A stretch of DNA of 64,000 nt from Verrucomicrobiales bacterium (GTDB lineage Bacteria; Verrucomicrobiota; Verrucomicrobiia; Limisphaerales; UBA1100), in the NCBI GenBank assembly GCA_005809105.1, contig SYLI01000027.1, positions 1 to 64,000 on the forward strand. The letters are read 5' to 3'. The first letter of the stretch is position 1. Every line of letters starts with the position of its first letter. A program made the position numbers and the translations under genes. Shown here piece after piece: positions 36,577 to 45,688 of the stretch. Below the pieces are notes generated by a model that saw only the letters and a list, made by a program, of their open reading frames with translations, searched no databases and had not been told where the DNA came from.

Positions 36577-39264
36577 ATGACCAGCGCACAGATACGCCAG
36601 TCGTTCCTCGACTTCTTCAAATCCAAGGGGCACACCATCGTGCCCAGCGCATCGCTGATGCCCGACAGCCCGAACCTGCTCTTCACCAACGCCGGCATGA
36701 ACCAGTTCGTGCCCATCTTCCTTGGTGAGGCGCGCTGCCCCTATCATCCGGGAAGGGCTGCCGACACACAAAAGTGCATCCGCGCCGGCGGCAAGCACAA
36801 CGACTTGGATGACGTGGGCATGGACACCTACCACCACACGTTCTTCGAGATGCTCGGCAACTGGAGCTTCGGCGATTACTTCAAGAAAGAGTCCATCGAA
36901 TGGGGCTGGGAACTCATCACTCAAGTTTGGAAGTTCCCGCCGCAGCGCCTCTACGCCACGGTCTATTCGCCCGACAAGTCGAAGGGCGACCCGAGCGACT
37001 TCGACCAGGAAGCCTACGACCTCTGGGGGCGACTCTTCCGCGAAGCCGGGCTCGACCCCGCCGTCCACATCGTCAACGGCGGCAAGAAAGATAACTTCTG
37101 GATGATGGGAGAGACGGGTCCCTGCGGGCCTTGTTCTGAAATCCACGTGGACCTGACGGCGCAAGGCGACACGCGCGGCCTTCTGGTGAACCAGGGTGAT
37201 CCCCGCTGCATCGAGATCTGGAATCACGTGTTCATCCAGTTTAATGCCAACCCCGACGGCACCTTCTCGCCGCTTCCTGCGAAACACGTGGACACCGGCA
37301 TGGGCTTTGAGCGAGTGGCCAGCATCATCCAAGGCACGAAGGGCTTTACCGACTTTGCCGGCGCGAAGATTTCCAACTACGAGACCGACATCTTCCGGCC
37401 GATTTTCGACGAGCTGGAAAAGATGAGCGGCAAGAAATACGGTTCCACCCTGCCCAAGTCCGGCAGCACCGGAGACACTGATCAGGAGAAGGTGGACGTC
37501 GCCTTCCGCGTCATCGGCGACCACATCCGCACGCTGAGCTTCGCCATTGCGGATGGCATCCAGCCGGGCAACACCGACCGCCACTACGTCCTGCGCCGCA
37601 TCCTGCGCCGCGCGGTGCGCTACGGCCGCACGCTGGGTTTTAAGGAGCCCTTCCTGTGCCGGCTGGTTCCCGTGCTGGCCGACACAATGAGTGGGGCGTT
37701 TTCAGAACTGCGCAACAGGCAAGGGCACATCATGGAAGTCCTCAAGACAGAGGAGGAGGCATTCAATCGGACGCTTGACAAGGGCCTCTCGCTTTTTCAA
37801 GAGGCGGCCTCACATGGCCACATCACTGGCGCGTTCGCCTTTCGACTCTACGACGAGCAGGGGTTTCCGCTGGACCTCACGGAGCTCATGGCGCGCGAGC
37901 GCGGGCTGAGTGTGGATGCGGCGGGGTTTGCCGGGCTCATGGAGCAGCAAAAGAGCCGTGCGCGAGCCGCGCAGAAGAAACAGGTCATTGAACTTTCGAA
38001 AGTGGACTCGGCCATCCCCACCCATTTTTGCGGGTACGAACTTCTGGAGACACAGGCGCAGGTGCTGCAGGTGGTGCCTCTAAAAAACGCGACGGCCGTG
38101 GCGCTAGACACTTCCACCTGCTTTCCCGAAATGGGCGGCCAGGTGGGCGACACGGGCGATCTGCACGGCTCCGCTGGGTGCTGGCGCATCCAGAACACAC
38201 AGAAGTCCGGCGACACATGGTTGCACCTGCTTGAGCCAGGAAGCGCGCCTCAACCAGGTGAGCGCGTGACGCTGCGGGTTGACGCTGCCCGCCGCGCCGC
38301 CATCCAGCGCCATCACACCGCCACGCATCTGCTTCACTGGGCACTGCACGAGGTGGCCGGCCACGATGCCTCCCAGAAGGGTTCTTACGTGGGGGCGGAA
38401 AAGTTGACGTTCGACTTCAACAGCGCGCCCCTGTCGTCCGCGCAATGCGCCGACATCGAGCGGCTGGTCAACGAGCGCATCGTCGAGAACGCCGGCGTCT
38501 CGTGGACCGAAGTCCCGCACGCCGACGTAAAATCGCGCAGCGATGTGATGCAGTTTTTTGGCGACAAGTACGGCGAAAGGGTGCGCGTGGTTCAAATCGG
38601 CGGGCATGAGTGCCGATTGGATGGTTACTCGATGGAACTCTGCGGAGGCACCCACGCACGCGCGACGGGGGAGATCGGCCTCTTTCGCATCGTCGGCGAG
38701 AACGCGATTGCCGCCGGCGTGCGGCGCATCGAGGCTCTCGCGGGGTTGCCCGCCCTGGACGCGATGAGAGCCGACCGTGACTTGCTGGGTACAATCGCAG
38801 GCAGAGTTTCATCCCCCCTCCACGAGCTGGACAGGAAACTAGAGGCGATGCTCGCCCATCAGAAGGAACTGGAGAAGGCTCTCAAGGCCGGCGCACAGCG
38901 CGAGGCTTCCGGACGCGCCAAGGAGCTGCTCCTGAACGCCGAGCCACTCAATGGCATCCCAGCCATCGTGGCGAAATGGGATGCCGAGGGCGACACCCTG
39001 CAGGCAATCGCCGACGCCATCCGGGCCTCGGGTTTTTCAGGAGCGGTTGTGCTGGGCGGCTCGGTGAATGGCGCCGTCTCGCTGGTTGCCACCGTCTCGC
39101 CCGAATTTACCGGCAGGATTCAGGCCGGCAAAATCATCCAGCTTGTGGCACCCCTGGTTGGAGGCAAGGGGGGCGGCAAGCCTGATCACGCCCGCGGTGG
39201 AGGCAAGGATTCAGGCAAACTTTCCGACGCGCTCGCGGCGGCGCGGGCCCACATTTTACAGTGA
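36577..39264 (+). CDS. alaS: Alanyl-tRNA synthetase
   Basis: About 895 residues, full length for the family. The start ATG at 36577 sits 4 bases after AAGGA; an ATG three bases earlier (36574) is an alternative. The class II core begins IRQSFLDFFKSKGHTIVPS and includes FTNAGMNQF and DVGMDTYHHTFFEMLGNWSFG. The editing domain has HHTATHLLHWAL and the zinc motif CGGTHARATG. The C-terminal DHHA1/C-Ala region ends VGGKGGGKPDHARGGG, the usual glycine-rich tail. Cytoplasmic and essential. It begins 60 bases after the M6 protease gene; ribBA follows after 7 bases. Confidence 0.97.
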   Translation: MTSAQIRQSFLDFFKSKGHTIVPSASLMPDSPNLLFTNAGMNQFVPIFLGEARCPYHPGRAADTQKCIRAGGKHNDLDDVGMDTYHHTFFEMLGNWSFGDYFKKESIEWGWELITQVWKFPPQRLYATVYSPDKSKGDPSDFDQEAYDLWGRLFREAGLDPAVHIVNGGKKDNFWMMGETGPCGPCSEIHVDLTAQGDTRGLLVNQGDPRCIEIWNHVFIQFNANPDGTFSPLPAKHVDTGMGFERVASIIQGTKGFTDFAGAKISNYETDIFRPIFDELEKMSGKKYGSTLPKSGSTGDTDQEKVDVAFRVIGDHIRTLSFAIADGIQPGNTDRHYVLRRILRRAVRYGRTLGFKEPFLCRLVPVLADTMSGAFSELRNRQGHIMEVLKTEEEAFNRTLDKGLSLFQEAASHGHITGAFAFRLYDEQGFPLDLTELMARERGLSVDAAGFAGLMEQQKSRARAAQKKQVIELSKVDSAIPTHFCGYELLETQAQVLQVVPLKNATAVALDTSTCFPEMGGQVGDTGDLHGSAGCWRIQNTQKSGDTWLHLLEPGSAPQPGERVTLRVDAARRAAIQRHHTATHLLHWALHEVAGHDASQKGSYVGAEKLTFDFNSAPLSSAQCADIERLVNERIVENAGVSWTEVPHADVKSRSDVMQFFGDKYGERVRVVQIGGHECRLDGYSMELCGGTHARATGEIGLFRIVGENAIAAGVRRIEALAGLPALDAMRADRDLLGTIAGRVSSPLHELDRKLEAMLAHQKELEKALKAGAQREASGRAKELLLNAEPLNGIPAIVAKWDAEGDTLQAIADAIRASGFSGAVVLGGSVNGAVSLVATVSPEFTGRIQAGKIIQLVAPLVGGKGGGKPDHARGGGKDSGKLSDALAAARAHILQ

Positions 39265-39271
39265 CACTCCC

Positions 39272-40483
39272 ATGGCCCGAGCCTCCAAAAAACAATTTGA
39301 CCCCATCGAGAAGGTGCTTCCCGAAATCCGCCGGGGCCGGATGGTGGTGGTGGTGGACGACGCCGACCGCGAAAATGAAGGCGATCTGGTGATGGCCGCC
39401 GAGCACGCAACGGCCGCGAGTGTCAACTTCATGGCCAAACATGGCCGGGGACTCATCTGCGCGCCAACGACGCCCGAGCGCCTCAAGCAATTGGGCATTG
39501 AACGGATGGTGCTGCAAAATCAAGAGAGCTTTAAAACGGATTTCCAGGTGAGTGTGGACGCCGCCAAGGGTATCACCACGGGCATCAGCGCCGCCGACCG
39601 GGCGCGCACCATCGGCGTGCTGGCCAAGCCCGACGCATTGCCAGAAGACCTCACCCAGCCCGGCCACGTCTTTCCGCTCCGCGCCAAAGCCGGCGGAGTG
39701 TTGCAGCGCGCCGGTCACACGGAGGCGGCGGTGGATTTGGCGCGGCTTGCTGGCTGCCGCCCCATCGGTGTCATCTGCGAAATCATGAACGACGATGGCA
39801 GTATGGCGCGGCTTCCGGAGTTGATGCGGTTTGCCCGCCGGCACCGGCTGCGCATCTGCTCGGTGGAGGAACTCATCAAATACAGGCGGGGGAGAGAGCG
39901 ATTGGTGGAGCGCACCGAGGTGGTAAACCTCCCCACCGACTTTGGCCTCTTTAAACTGCACCTCTATCGCTCCACTCTGGAGGATCAACATCATTTGGCG
40001 CTGGTCTATGGCGACGTGGCTCGCCGAAAACCAGTGTTGGTGCGAGTGCACAGCGAGTGCCTGACTGGCGACGTCTTCGGCTCTTTGCGTTGCGACTGCG
40101 GCTCGCAGCTTCAACAGGCAATGAAGCAAATCGCGCAGGAAGGTGCAGGCGTTCTAGTGTATATGCGGCAGGAAGGGCGAGGGATTGGTCTCGCGCCCAA
40201 GATTCATGCCTACAGACTGCAGGAGATGGGACTGGACACGGTGGAGGCGAACAAGTCGCTGGGTTACCCGATGGACCTTCGCGAGTACGGTTTGGGCGCC
40301 CAGATTTTGGTGGACTTGGGCATTCACCACATCCGGCTCTTAACCAACAATCCCAAGAAGGTCGTGGGCCTGGAGGGCTATGGACTGAAGATTGTTGAAC
40401 AGGTGCCCATCCGCGTGGCTCCCAATGCCCACAACCGTCGCTACTTGAAAACCAAACGCGACAAGATGGGCCACCGGATTTAG
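39272..40483 (+). CDS. ribBA: Bifunctional 3,4-DHBP synthase / GTP cyclohydrolase II
   Basis: 403 residues with two enzymes of riboflavin synthesis. The N-terminal half (about 8-205) is RibB, with DDADRENEGDLVMAAEHAT and AGHTEAAVDLARLAGC. The C-terminal half (about 210-403) is RibA, with the zinc motif RVHSECLTGDVFGSLRCDCG and RQEGRGIGL. The long upstream open frame overlaps alaS, so the ATG at 39272 (MARASKKQFDPIEKVLPEI) is the real start. It is followed 17 bases later by ribH, giving a riboflavin pair. No FMN riboswitch is recognisable upstream, since alaS ends just before it. Confidence 0.96.
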   Translation: MARASKKQFDPIEKVLPEIRRGRMVVVVDDADRENEGDLVMAAEHATAASVNFMAKHGRGLICAPTTPERLKQLGIERMVLQNQESFKTDFQVSVDAAKGITTGISAADRARTIGVLAKPDALPEDLTQPGHVFPLRAKAGGVLQRAGHTEAAVDLARLAGCRPIGVICEIMNDDGSMARLPELMRFARRHRLRICSVEELIKYRRGRERLVERTEVVNLPTDFGLFKLHLYRSTLEDQHHLALVYGDVARRKPVLVRVHSECLTGDVFGSLRCDCGSQLQQAMKQIAQEGAGVLVYMRQEGRGIGLAPKIHAYRLQEMGLDTVEANKSLGYPMDLREYGLGAQILVDLGIHHIRLLTNNPKKVVGLEGYGLKIVEQVPIRVAPNAHNRRYLKTKRDKMGHRI

Positions 40484-40500
40484 CACAACTAAAGTGAACC

Positions 40501-40995
40501 ATGTTGCGTCGTCCCACGCGTACTCTGCAGAAGACCAAGGCCACCATCGGCATCGTGGCGTCGCGTTACAACGGACGCTACGTCGATGGCATGTTGCGAC
40601 ACGCACGCGCGGCATTAAAGCAGGCCGGTGCGCGAGTCGAAATTCTGCGCGTTCCGGGAGCCTTTGAGATTCCTCTAATTGCTTCGCGCTGGGCCAGCGG
40701 CGGGAAAGTTTCAGCCATCATTTGTCTGGGCGTCATTATTCGCGGCGAAACGGCCCATGCCGATCATGTCGGCCGGAGCGTCAGCCAACTCCTAGGCCAG
40801 ATCGCCGTGGAAACCGGGCTGCCCATTGTGCACGAAGTGCTGCTGCTCAATGACGCCGCTCAAGCAAAAGTCCGCTGCCTTGAGAGCACCTGCAATCGCG
40901 GGACGGAGGCGGCTGCCACGGCGCTTGAGATGGTGGCCATCTGCAGGGATCAGCGATTAGGCAGCCCAAGCCAAAGGGATAAGCGCGCCTTGTGA
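40501..40995 (+). CDS. ribH: 6,7-dimethyl-8-ribityllumazine synthase
   Basis: A 164-residue enzyme condensing the two precursors of riboflavin into lumazine; homologs form icosahedral or pentameric assemblies. Visible are the N-terminal ATIGIVASRYN, VPGAFEIPLIA, and LGVIIRGETAHADHV, where a histidine serves as the catalytic base in the family. The C-terminus (RCLESTCNRGTEAAATALEM) is also conserved. It sits next to ribBA. Riboflavin synthase (ribE) is not in the window. Confidence 0.95.
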   Translation: MLRRPTRTLQKTKATIGIVASRYNGRYVDGMLRHARAALKQAGARVEILRVPGAFEIPLIASRWASGGKVSAIICLGVIIRGETAHADHVGRSVSQLLGQIAVETGLPIVHEVLLLNDAAQAKVRCLESTCNRGTEAAATALEMVAICRDQRLGSPSQRDKRAL

Positions 40996-41061
40996 AAGTT
41001 TTCACAACTGGCTTGCAGCGTGCCGGGCACGATGCTAGCTTTCACCAAAAGAATGGACGCA

Positions 41062-41781
41062 ATGAAAGACACACCCATCAAAATCGCCCCGTGGCTTGGG
41101 GTTTTGCTCGCGAGTTTTGCGCCCGCAGTCATGGGCGCGGACATCTCCGGAGTGATCACCCTCAAAGGCTTGCCAGCGCCCGAGCAATTTCTTCCACTGG
41201 ATCCGCTATGCGTCAAGTTGCACGGGGATAAAAAACCCTCCACGCGCTTCTGGGTGACGGGAAAGAACAATGGACTGGCGGACGTGTTCATCCACATCAA
41301 GAGCGGACTCAAAGCGTCCGACATTCCCGCGCCCAGCAAGCAGCCCGTGGTGCTCGACCAGTCCAAGTGCGAGTATCTGCCTTATGTGCTGGGAGTCCAA
41401 ACCGGCCAGACGCTGGAGGTTCGCAATTCCGATCCCGTGCTGCACAACATTCATCCCACGCCCAACGTGGAAGGGAACAAGGAGCAAAACCTGGCACAGT
41501 TGCCGATGGGCCCGCCCGTCAAGTTCGTGTTTGAAAAGCCGGAGATTCTGCTGCGCATCAAGTGCGACATCCACCCCTGGATGTTTGCCTACGTCGGCGT
41601 GGTGGAGCATCCGTTTTTTGCCGTATCCAACAAGGATGGCGCCTTCGCCATTAAGAACGTCCCTCCCGGCGAGTACGTGCTCGAGGTGTTTCACCGCAAG
41701 GGCGGCAAGCAGGAACGCAAAATCGTGGTGGGCAAGGATGGCGTCAAGGGAGTGGGCTTCACCGTTGAGGTTCCCAAGTAG
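41062..41781 (+). CDS. Secreted cupredoxin-like protein with regulatory-like C-terminal domain
   Basis: About 239 residues. A signal peptide runs to about residue 24 (LGVLLASFAPAVMGA). The core looks like a blue-copper (cupredoxin) fold: LHNIHPTPN provides histidines (about 128 and 131), and CDIHPWM (168-174) supplies the Cys, His and Met spacing expected of a type 1 copper site. The last about 60 residues (FAVSNKDGAFAIKNVPPGEYVLEVFH) resemble a carboxypeptidase regulatory-like beta domain. The start could also be ATG at 41053. It lies between ribH and ctaA, so a role in copper or electron delivery to the oxidase is a reasonable inference. Confidence 0.7.
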   Translation: MKDTPIKIAPWLGVLLASFAPAVMGADISGVITLKGLPAPEQFLPLDPLCVKLHGDKKPSTRFWVTGKNNGLADVFIHIKSGLKASDIPAPSKQPVVLDQSKCEYLPYVLGVQTGQTLEVRNSDPVLHNIHPTPNVEGNKEQNLAQLPMGPPVKFVFEKPEILLRIKCDIHPWMFAYVGVVEHPFFAVSNKDGAFAIKNVPPGEYVLEVFHRKGGKQERKIVVGKDGVKGVGFTVEVPK

Positions 41782-41841
41782 AAACGCCAGCCGGATGGCT
41801 CGCAGTCAATACGCGGGCGGATTTCTGCAAAGGAGAATTTT

Positions 41842-42909
41842 TTGACCGGTCAACAGCACCATCGTGGCTTGCACATTTACGCATGTGTCACGGCGTTTCT
41901 GACGCTGTGTCTCATCGGTTTGGGAGGCTTGGTCACCAGTCGCGAGGCGGGGATGGCCGTTCCTGACTGGCCGCGCACCTACGGCCACAACATGTTTCTT
42001 TTCCCCATTTCCCTTTGGACTGGCAACGTATTCTACGAGCACACCCACCGGCTGCTTGCCTCCTGTGTAGGCCTGTTGACCCTCATCCAAGCAGTCTTGA
42101 TTTGGCGCATCGACGCCCGCGCGTGGCTCCGTTGGCTGGGAGTGGCGGCGAGTCTCATGGTGATTCTACAGGGCATCTTGGGTGGCTTGCGCGTGACAGA
42201 GAAGAACCCCGACTTGGGAATCCTTCATGCCGCATTGGGTCAGCTCTTCTTTCTCACCATGGCGTCCACCGCATTGTTTCTAAGCCGATTCTGGATGAAC
42301 GCCCCTGAGCCTGCTCGTTGTTGCGAGCCCGCATTAAGGCTGCGCCGGATTTATCTTGTTGCCACCGCCCTCATTCTGGCGCAACTCGTGATGGGTGCCA
42401 CCATGCGCCATCAGCATGCTGGCATCGCGGTGCCGGATTTTCCGCTCGCCTACGGACAGATCTGGCCTTCGACGGATGGTGCCTCGATTGCACAGTACAA
42501 TGAGTGGCGAAACCGTCTCGCCGACTGGCGCGACCCATTGCCTGTCACGGCTTTTCAAGTGCAAGTCCACATGATCCATCGCCTCCTCGCCATCGCCATC
42601 CTGGCGGCCGCCGCCTTTGCCTTCTGGCGCACGCGACGCCTCACGATTCCTGGAAATCGCCTGCGATGGATCTCGGGCGCATGGCTCGGGCTCATCATCA
42701 CCCAGGCAGCTTTGGGCATCTTCACGGTGCTGCGCAACAAACCCGTGGACATCGCCACGCTGCATGTCGTAGCAGGCGCGCTCTCGCTGGGATGTGGAAC
42801 ACTGCTCGTTCTCTTGGCGGGCCAATTGCCCGAGTGGGGTCTGGCCAGGACGTTGACATCGCCGGCGGTTTCGTCCTGCCTGAGTGCTCAACCCGCGCCC
42901 ATTCGATGA
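41842..42909 (+). CDS. ctaA: Heme A synthase
   Basis: A 355-residue integral membrane protein converting heme O to heme A. The start is TTG, supported by a strong AGGAG at 41831-41835. The COX15/CtaA pattern shows GLGGLVTSREAGMAVPDWPRTYG, then EHTHRLLAS, a second half with RHQHAGIAVPDFPLAYGQIWP, and VHMIHRLLAI and LHVVAGAL giving heme-liganding histidines. About eight membrane segments are visible. Its stop overlaps the ctaB start (ATGA). Confidence 0.94.
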   Translation: MTGQQHHRGLHIYACVTAFLTLCLIGLGGLVTSREAGMAVPDWPRTYGHNMFLFPISLWTGNVFYEHTHRLLASCVGLLTLIQAVLIWRIDARAWLRWLGVAASLMVILQGILGGLRVTEKNPDLGILHAALGQLFFLTMASTALFLSRFWMNAPEPARCCEPALRLRRIYLVATALILAQLVMGATMRHQHAGIAVPDFPLAYGQIWPSTDGASIAQYNEWRNRLADWRDPLPVTAFQVQVHMIHRLLAIAILAAAAFAFWRTRRLTIPGNRLRWISGAWLGLIITQAALGIFTVLRNKPVDIATLHVVAGALSLGCGTLLVLLAGQLPEWGLARTLTSPAVSSCLSAQPAPIR

Positions 42910-43817
42910 GCACCTCCAATCCCGCAATCACTCAGACTGCGCCCGCCACGTCGGGCCGCCTTGGTGTTTTTGCCGAACTGGTCAAGCTGCGCCTGACGCT
43001 CCTGGTGCTGCTGACCACTGCCGTTGGTTTTTATATGAACCCGCAGGGGCAGGGGGGGCTCGCCATTCTCGTGCACGCGCTGATTGGCACGGCGCTGGTG
43101 GCCAGCGGCGCGCAGGCGTTGAATCAGTTTCTGGAAATGGAATACGACGCCCGCATGACACGCACGGCCGGGCGTCCGCTGCCCTCGGGGCGGCTCAAGC
43201 CGGAGCTGGCGTTGTTATACGGAGGCGCAGCTAGCGTGATTGGCCTAGTCTATCTGGCCCTTCGGGTGAATCTCATCACGAGCGTGCTGGGTGCATTGAC
43301 TCTCGTGAGCTACGTGCTCGTGTACACGCCGCTTAAGCGCGTCACGCCGCTCAACACCTCCATCGGCGCCGTGCCGGGAGCGTTGCCGCCGCTCATGGGC
43401 TGGACGGCGGCCGGGGGCGACCTCACGCACATCTCGCTTCAAGGCTGGTCGCTTGTCGCCATCCTTTACTTCTGGCAACTGCCGCATTTTCTGGCCATCG
43501 CGTGGCTCTATCGCGACGATTATGCGCAGGCCGGATTTGCGATGCTGCCACTGGGCGATGACACCGGGGCCCGCACCAGCCATCACGCGCTTTGCTTTAC
43601 TCTGGGCCTTCTGCCGGTGTCGCTCGCACCCACGGTGCTGGGGCTGACAGGCGCCATTTATGCAGCCGGAGCGCTCGTGCTGGGGCTGGCGTTTCTGGCC
43701 TGTGCGTTTGCCTTTATGCGCCAGCGGACTCACGCGGCGGCCCGGCGTCTGTTTCACGCCTCGCTCATTTATCTGCCGCTTTTGCTGGGCTTGATGATTT
43801 TCGACCGGCGAGGATAA
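42906..43817 (+). CDS. ctaB: Protoheme IX farnesyltransferase (heme O synthase)
   Basis: A 303-residue UbiA-superfamily membrane enzyme that adds a farnesyl group to heme B. The allylic diphosphate motif is NQFLEMEYDARMTRTAGRPL, matching the family pattern with conserved Asn/Asp and the second Asp/Arg. LYFWQLPHFLAIAWLYRDDY is the second diagnostic segment. The ATG at 42906 lies in the ctaA stop; earlier in-frame codons run through ctaA. Works with CtaA to feed heme A to the oxidase encoded next. Confidence 0.95.
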   Translation: MSTSNPAITQTAPATSGRLGVFAELVKLRLTLLVLLTTAVGFYMNPQGQGGLAILVHALIGTALVASGAQALNQFLEMEYDARMTRTAGRPLPSGRLKPELALLYGGAASVIGLVYLALRVNLITSVLGALTLVSYVLVYTPLKRVTPLNTSIGAVPGALPPLMGWTAAGGDLTHISLQGWSLVAILYFWQLPHFLAIAWLYRDDYAQAGFAMLPLGDDTGARTSHHALCFTLGLLPVSLAPTVLGLTGAIYAAGALVLGLAFLACAFAFMRQRTHAAARRLFHASLIYLPLLLGLMIFDRRG

Positions 43818-43847
43818 TACCGCCGCTCTTTTGGCGCCGACCAAACC

Positions 43848-45686
43848 ATGGAACCAACCAAGACTCATGTCAGCCACGACGCAACGCATGATGCGCACCA
43901 CGAGGCCTCGTTCCTGACCAAGTACATCTTCTCCTCGGACCACAAGGTCATCGGCATCCAGTATGCGATGTGCGGCCTTTTGTTCCTGCTCTTTGGATTT
44001 GGGCTCATCATGGCGATGCGCTGGCAGATCGCCAAGCCGGGCGAGTCCATTCCCATCATCGGCAGCCTGCTGCAGTCGCTCTTGGGCAGCGAGGTGGCCA
44101 AGGGTGGGGTGATGTCGCCCGCACTCTACAACACCTTTGGTGCGATGCACGGAACCATCATGGTGTTCATGGGAATCGTGCCGCTGGCATTTGCGGGGTT
44201 TGGCAATTACGTGGTGCCACTGCAGATTGGCGCGCCGGATATGGCTTTCCCAAGGCTCAACATGGCCAGCTTCTGGGTGTTCTTCCTTGGAGCGGTGGTG
44301 ATGTTTGCCAGCTTTTTCATTCCCGGCGGTGCCGCGCAGGCAGGCTGGACGTCCTACTCGCCGCTGGCCTCCGTGGTTCCCACCGACGGCCAGGTGTACT
44401 GGCTTGTGGGCATGGTGATGCTCATCACCTCCTCGCTGCTGGGTGCGGTGAACTTCATCGCCACCATCATCCAGCTTCGTGCGCCGGGCATGACGTGGAT
44501 GAAGCTCCCGTTCTTTGTTTGGGCACAGTTCGTCACGGCCTTCCTGTTGTTGCTCGCATTCCCACCGCTGGAAGCCGCCGGAGTGATGCAGCTCATGGAC
44601 AAGCTGGCTGGGACCAGTTTCTTCCTGCCCACGGGCCTGTTCGTGGCCGGCCAGCCCACCGACATCAGCGGCGGCGGCAGCCCGCTGCTCTGGCAGCACC
44701 TCTTCTGGTTCCTGGGCCACCCGGAGGTCTACGTGCTCATCCTCCCGGCCATCGGCATCGTGACAGAGGTCACAGCCAATGCCACGCGCCGTCCCATCTG
44801 GGGCTACAAGGTGATGGTGGGGGCGTTGTTCGTTCTGGGCTTTCTCTCGTTTATCGTCTGGGCGCATCACATGTACCTCACGGGAATGGGCACGAAAGTC
44901 GCCACGTTCTTTCAGACCACGACGATGATCATTTCAATCCCGTCGGTGGTGCTGCTGACATGCCTTTTCATGTCGCTTTGGCGCGGCTCCATCCGCTTCA
45001 CGGCCGCCTCGCTCTTTGCGCTGTCGTTCCTGCCCATGTTTGGCATCGGCGGGCTCACCGGATTGCCGTTGGGCTTTAACTTCACCGACATCCACCTGCA
45101 CGACACCTATTATGTCATCGCGCATTTCCACTACGTGATTGCGCCAGGAACAATCTTCGGCCTGTTTGCCGGCATCTACTACTGGTACCCGAAAATGACC
45201 GGGCGCAAGATGAGCGAGTTTTGGGGGCGCGTGCATTTCTGGTGTTCGCTCGTCTTTATGAATCTCGTCTTCTTCCCCATGTTCAAGCAGGGGATGGACG
45301 GCCTTAGCCGGCGCATGTCCGACGGCGGCGCCACTTATGCCGGGCAGGACGGCGTGCTGGGACTGGCCCCCTCCACGCTGGCAACCAATCTGGACATCGC
45401 CTACGCCGCATGGGGACTGGCTCTGGCGCAAGTGCCCTTCATCATCAATTTCTTCTGGAGCATCCGCCATGGCGAGAAGGTGACTTCGGACAATCCGTGG
45501 AATTCGACCACGCTGGAGTGGCAGACGCCGACCCCGCCGCCGCATGGAAACTTTGTGGGCGAGCTGCATGTCAACCATGGCCCCTACGAATACAGTCACC
45601 CCGACCATCCGCAGACGGACTACCTGCCACAAAATGCGCCCGCACACCCGGCGCCGGACGTGACTCGCCAGCCCCACAAAGTTTGA
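43848..45686 (+). CDS. ctaD: Cytochrome c oxidase subunit I (aa3/caa3 type)
   Basis: A 612-residue subunit holding heme a and the heme a3/CuB centre. Key features: the heme a ligand in GAMHGTIM, LGHPEVYVLILP with the His-Tyr cross-link residues, the CuB pair in WAHHMYLTGM, and HDTYYVIAHFHYVIAPG with the a3 and a histidines. The PEVY glutamate and tyrosine place it in the A-family oxidases. About twelve membrane segments plus a His/Pro-rich C-terminal tail (PTPPPHGNFVGELHVNHGPY). Subunit III follows after 2 bases. Confidence 0.97.
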   Translation: MEPTKTHVSHDATHDAHHEASFLTKYIFSSDHKVIGIQYAMCGLLFLLFGFGLIMAMRWQIAKPGESIPIIGSLLQSLLGSEVAKGGVMSPALYNTFGAMHGTIMVFMGIVPLAFAGFGNYVVPLQIGAPDMAFPRLNMASFWVFFLGAVVMFASFFIPGGAAQAGWTSYSPLASVVPTDGQVYWLVGMVMLITSSLLGAVNFIATIIQLRAPGMTWMKLPFFVWAQFVTAFLLLLAFPPLEAAGVMQLMDKLAGTSFFLPTGLFVAGQPTDISGGGSPLLWQHLFWFLGHPEVYVLILPAIGIVTEVTANATRRPIWGYKVMVGALFVLGFLSFIVWAHHMYLTGMGTKVATFFQTTTMIISIPSVVLLTCLFMSLWRGSIRFTAASLFALSFLPMFGIGGLTGLPLGFNFTDIHLHDTYYVIAHFHYVIAPGTIFGLFAGIYYWYPKMTGRKMSEFWGRVHFWCSLVFMNLVFFPMFKQGMDGLSRRMSDGGATYAGQDGVLGLAPSTLATNLDIAYAAWGLALAQVPFIINFFWSIRHGEKVTSDNPWNSTTLEWQTPTPPPHGNFVGELHVNHGPYEYSHPDHPQTDYLPQNAPAHPAPDVTRQPHKV

Positions 45687-45688
45687 CC

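Noticed and set aside
39000-39300. Possible FMN riboswitch before ribBA
   Set aside because: The region is the coding end of alaS and I cannot find the conserved RFN stem and loop elements.
43245-44870. A 541-codon minus-strand frame across ctaB and ctaD
   Set aside because: Both plus-strand genes are unmistakable from their motifs. The antisense translation is repetitive in His, Arg and Gln and has no start signal.
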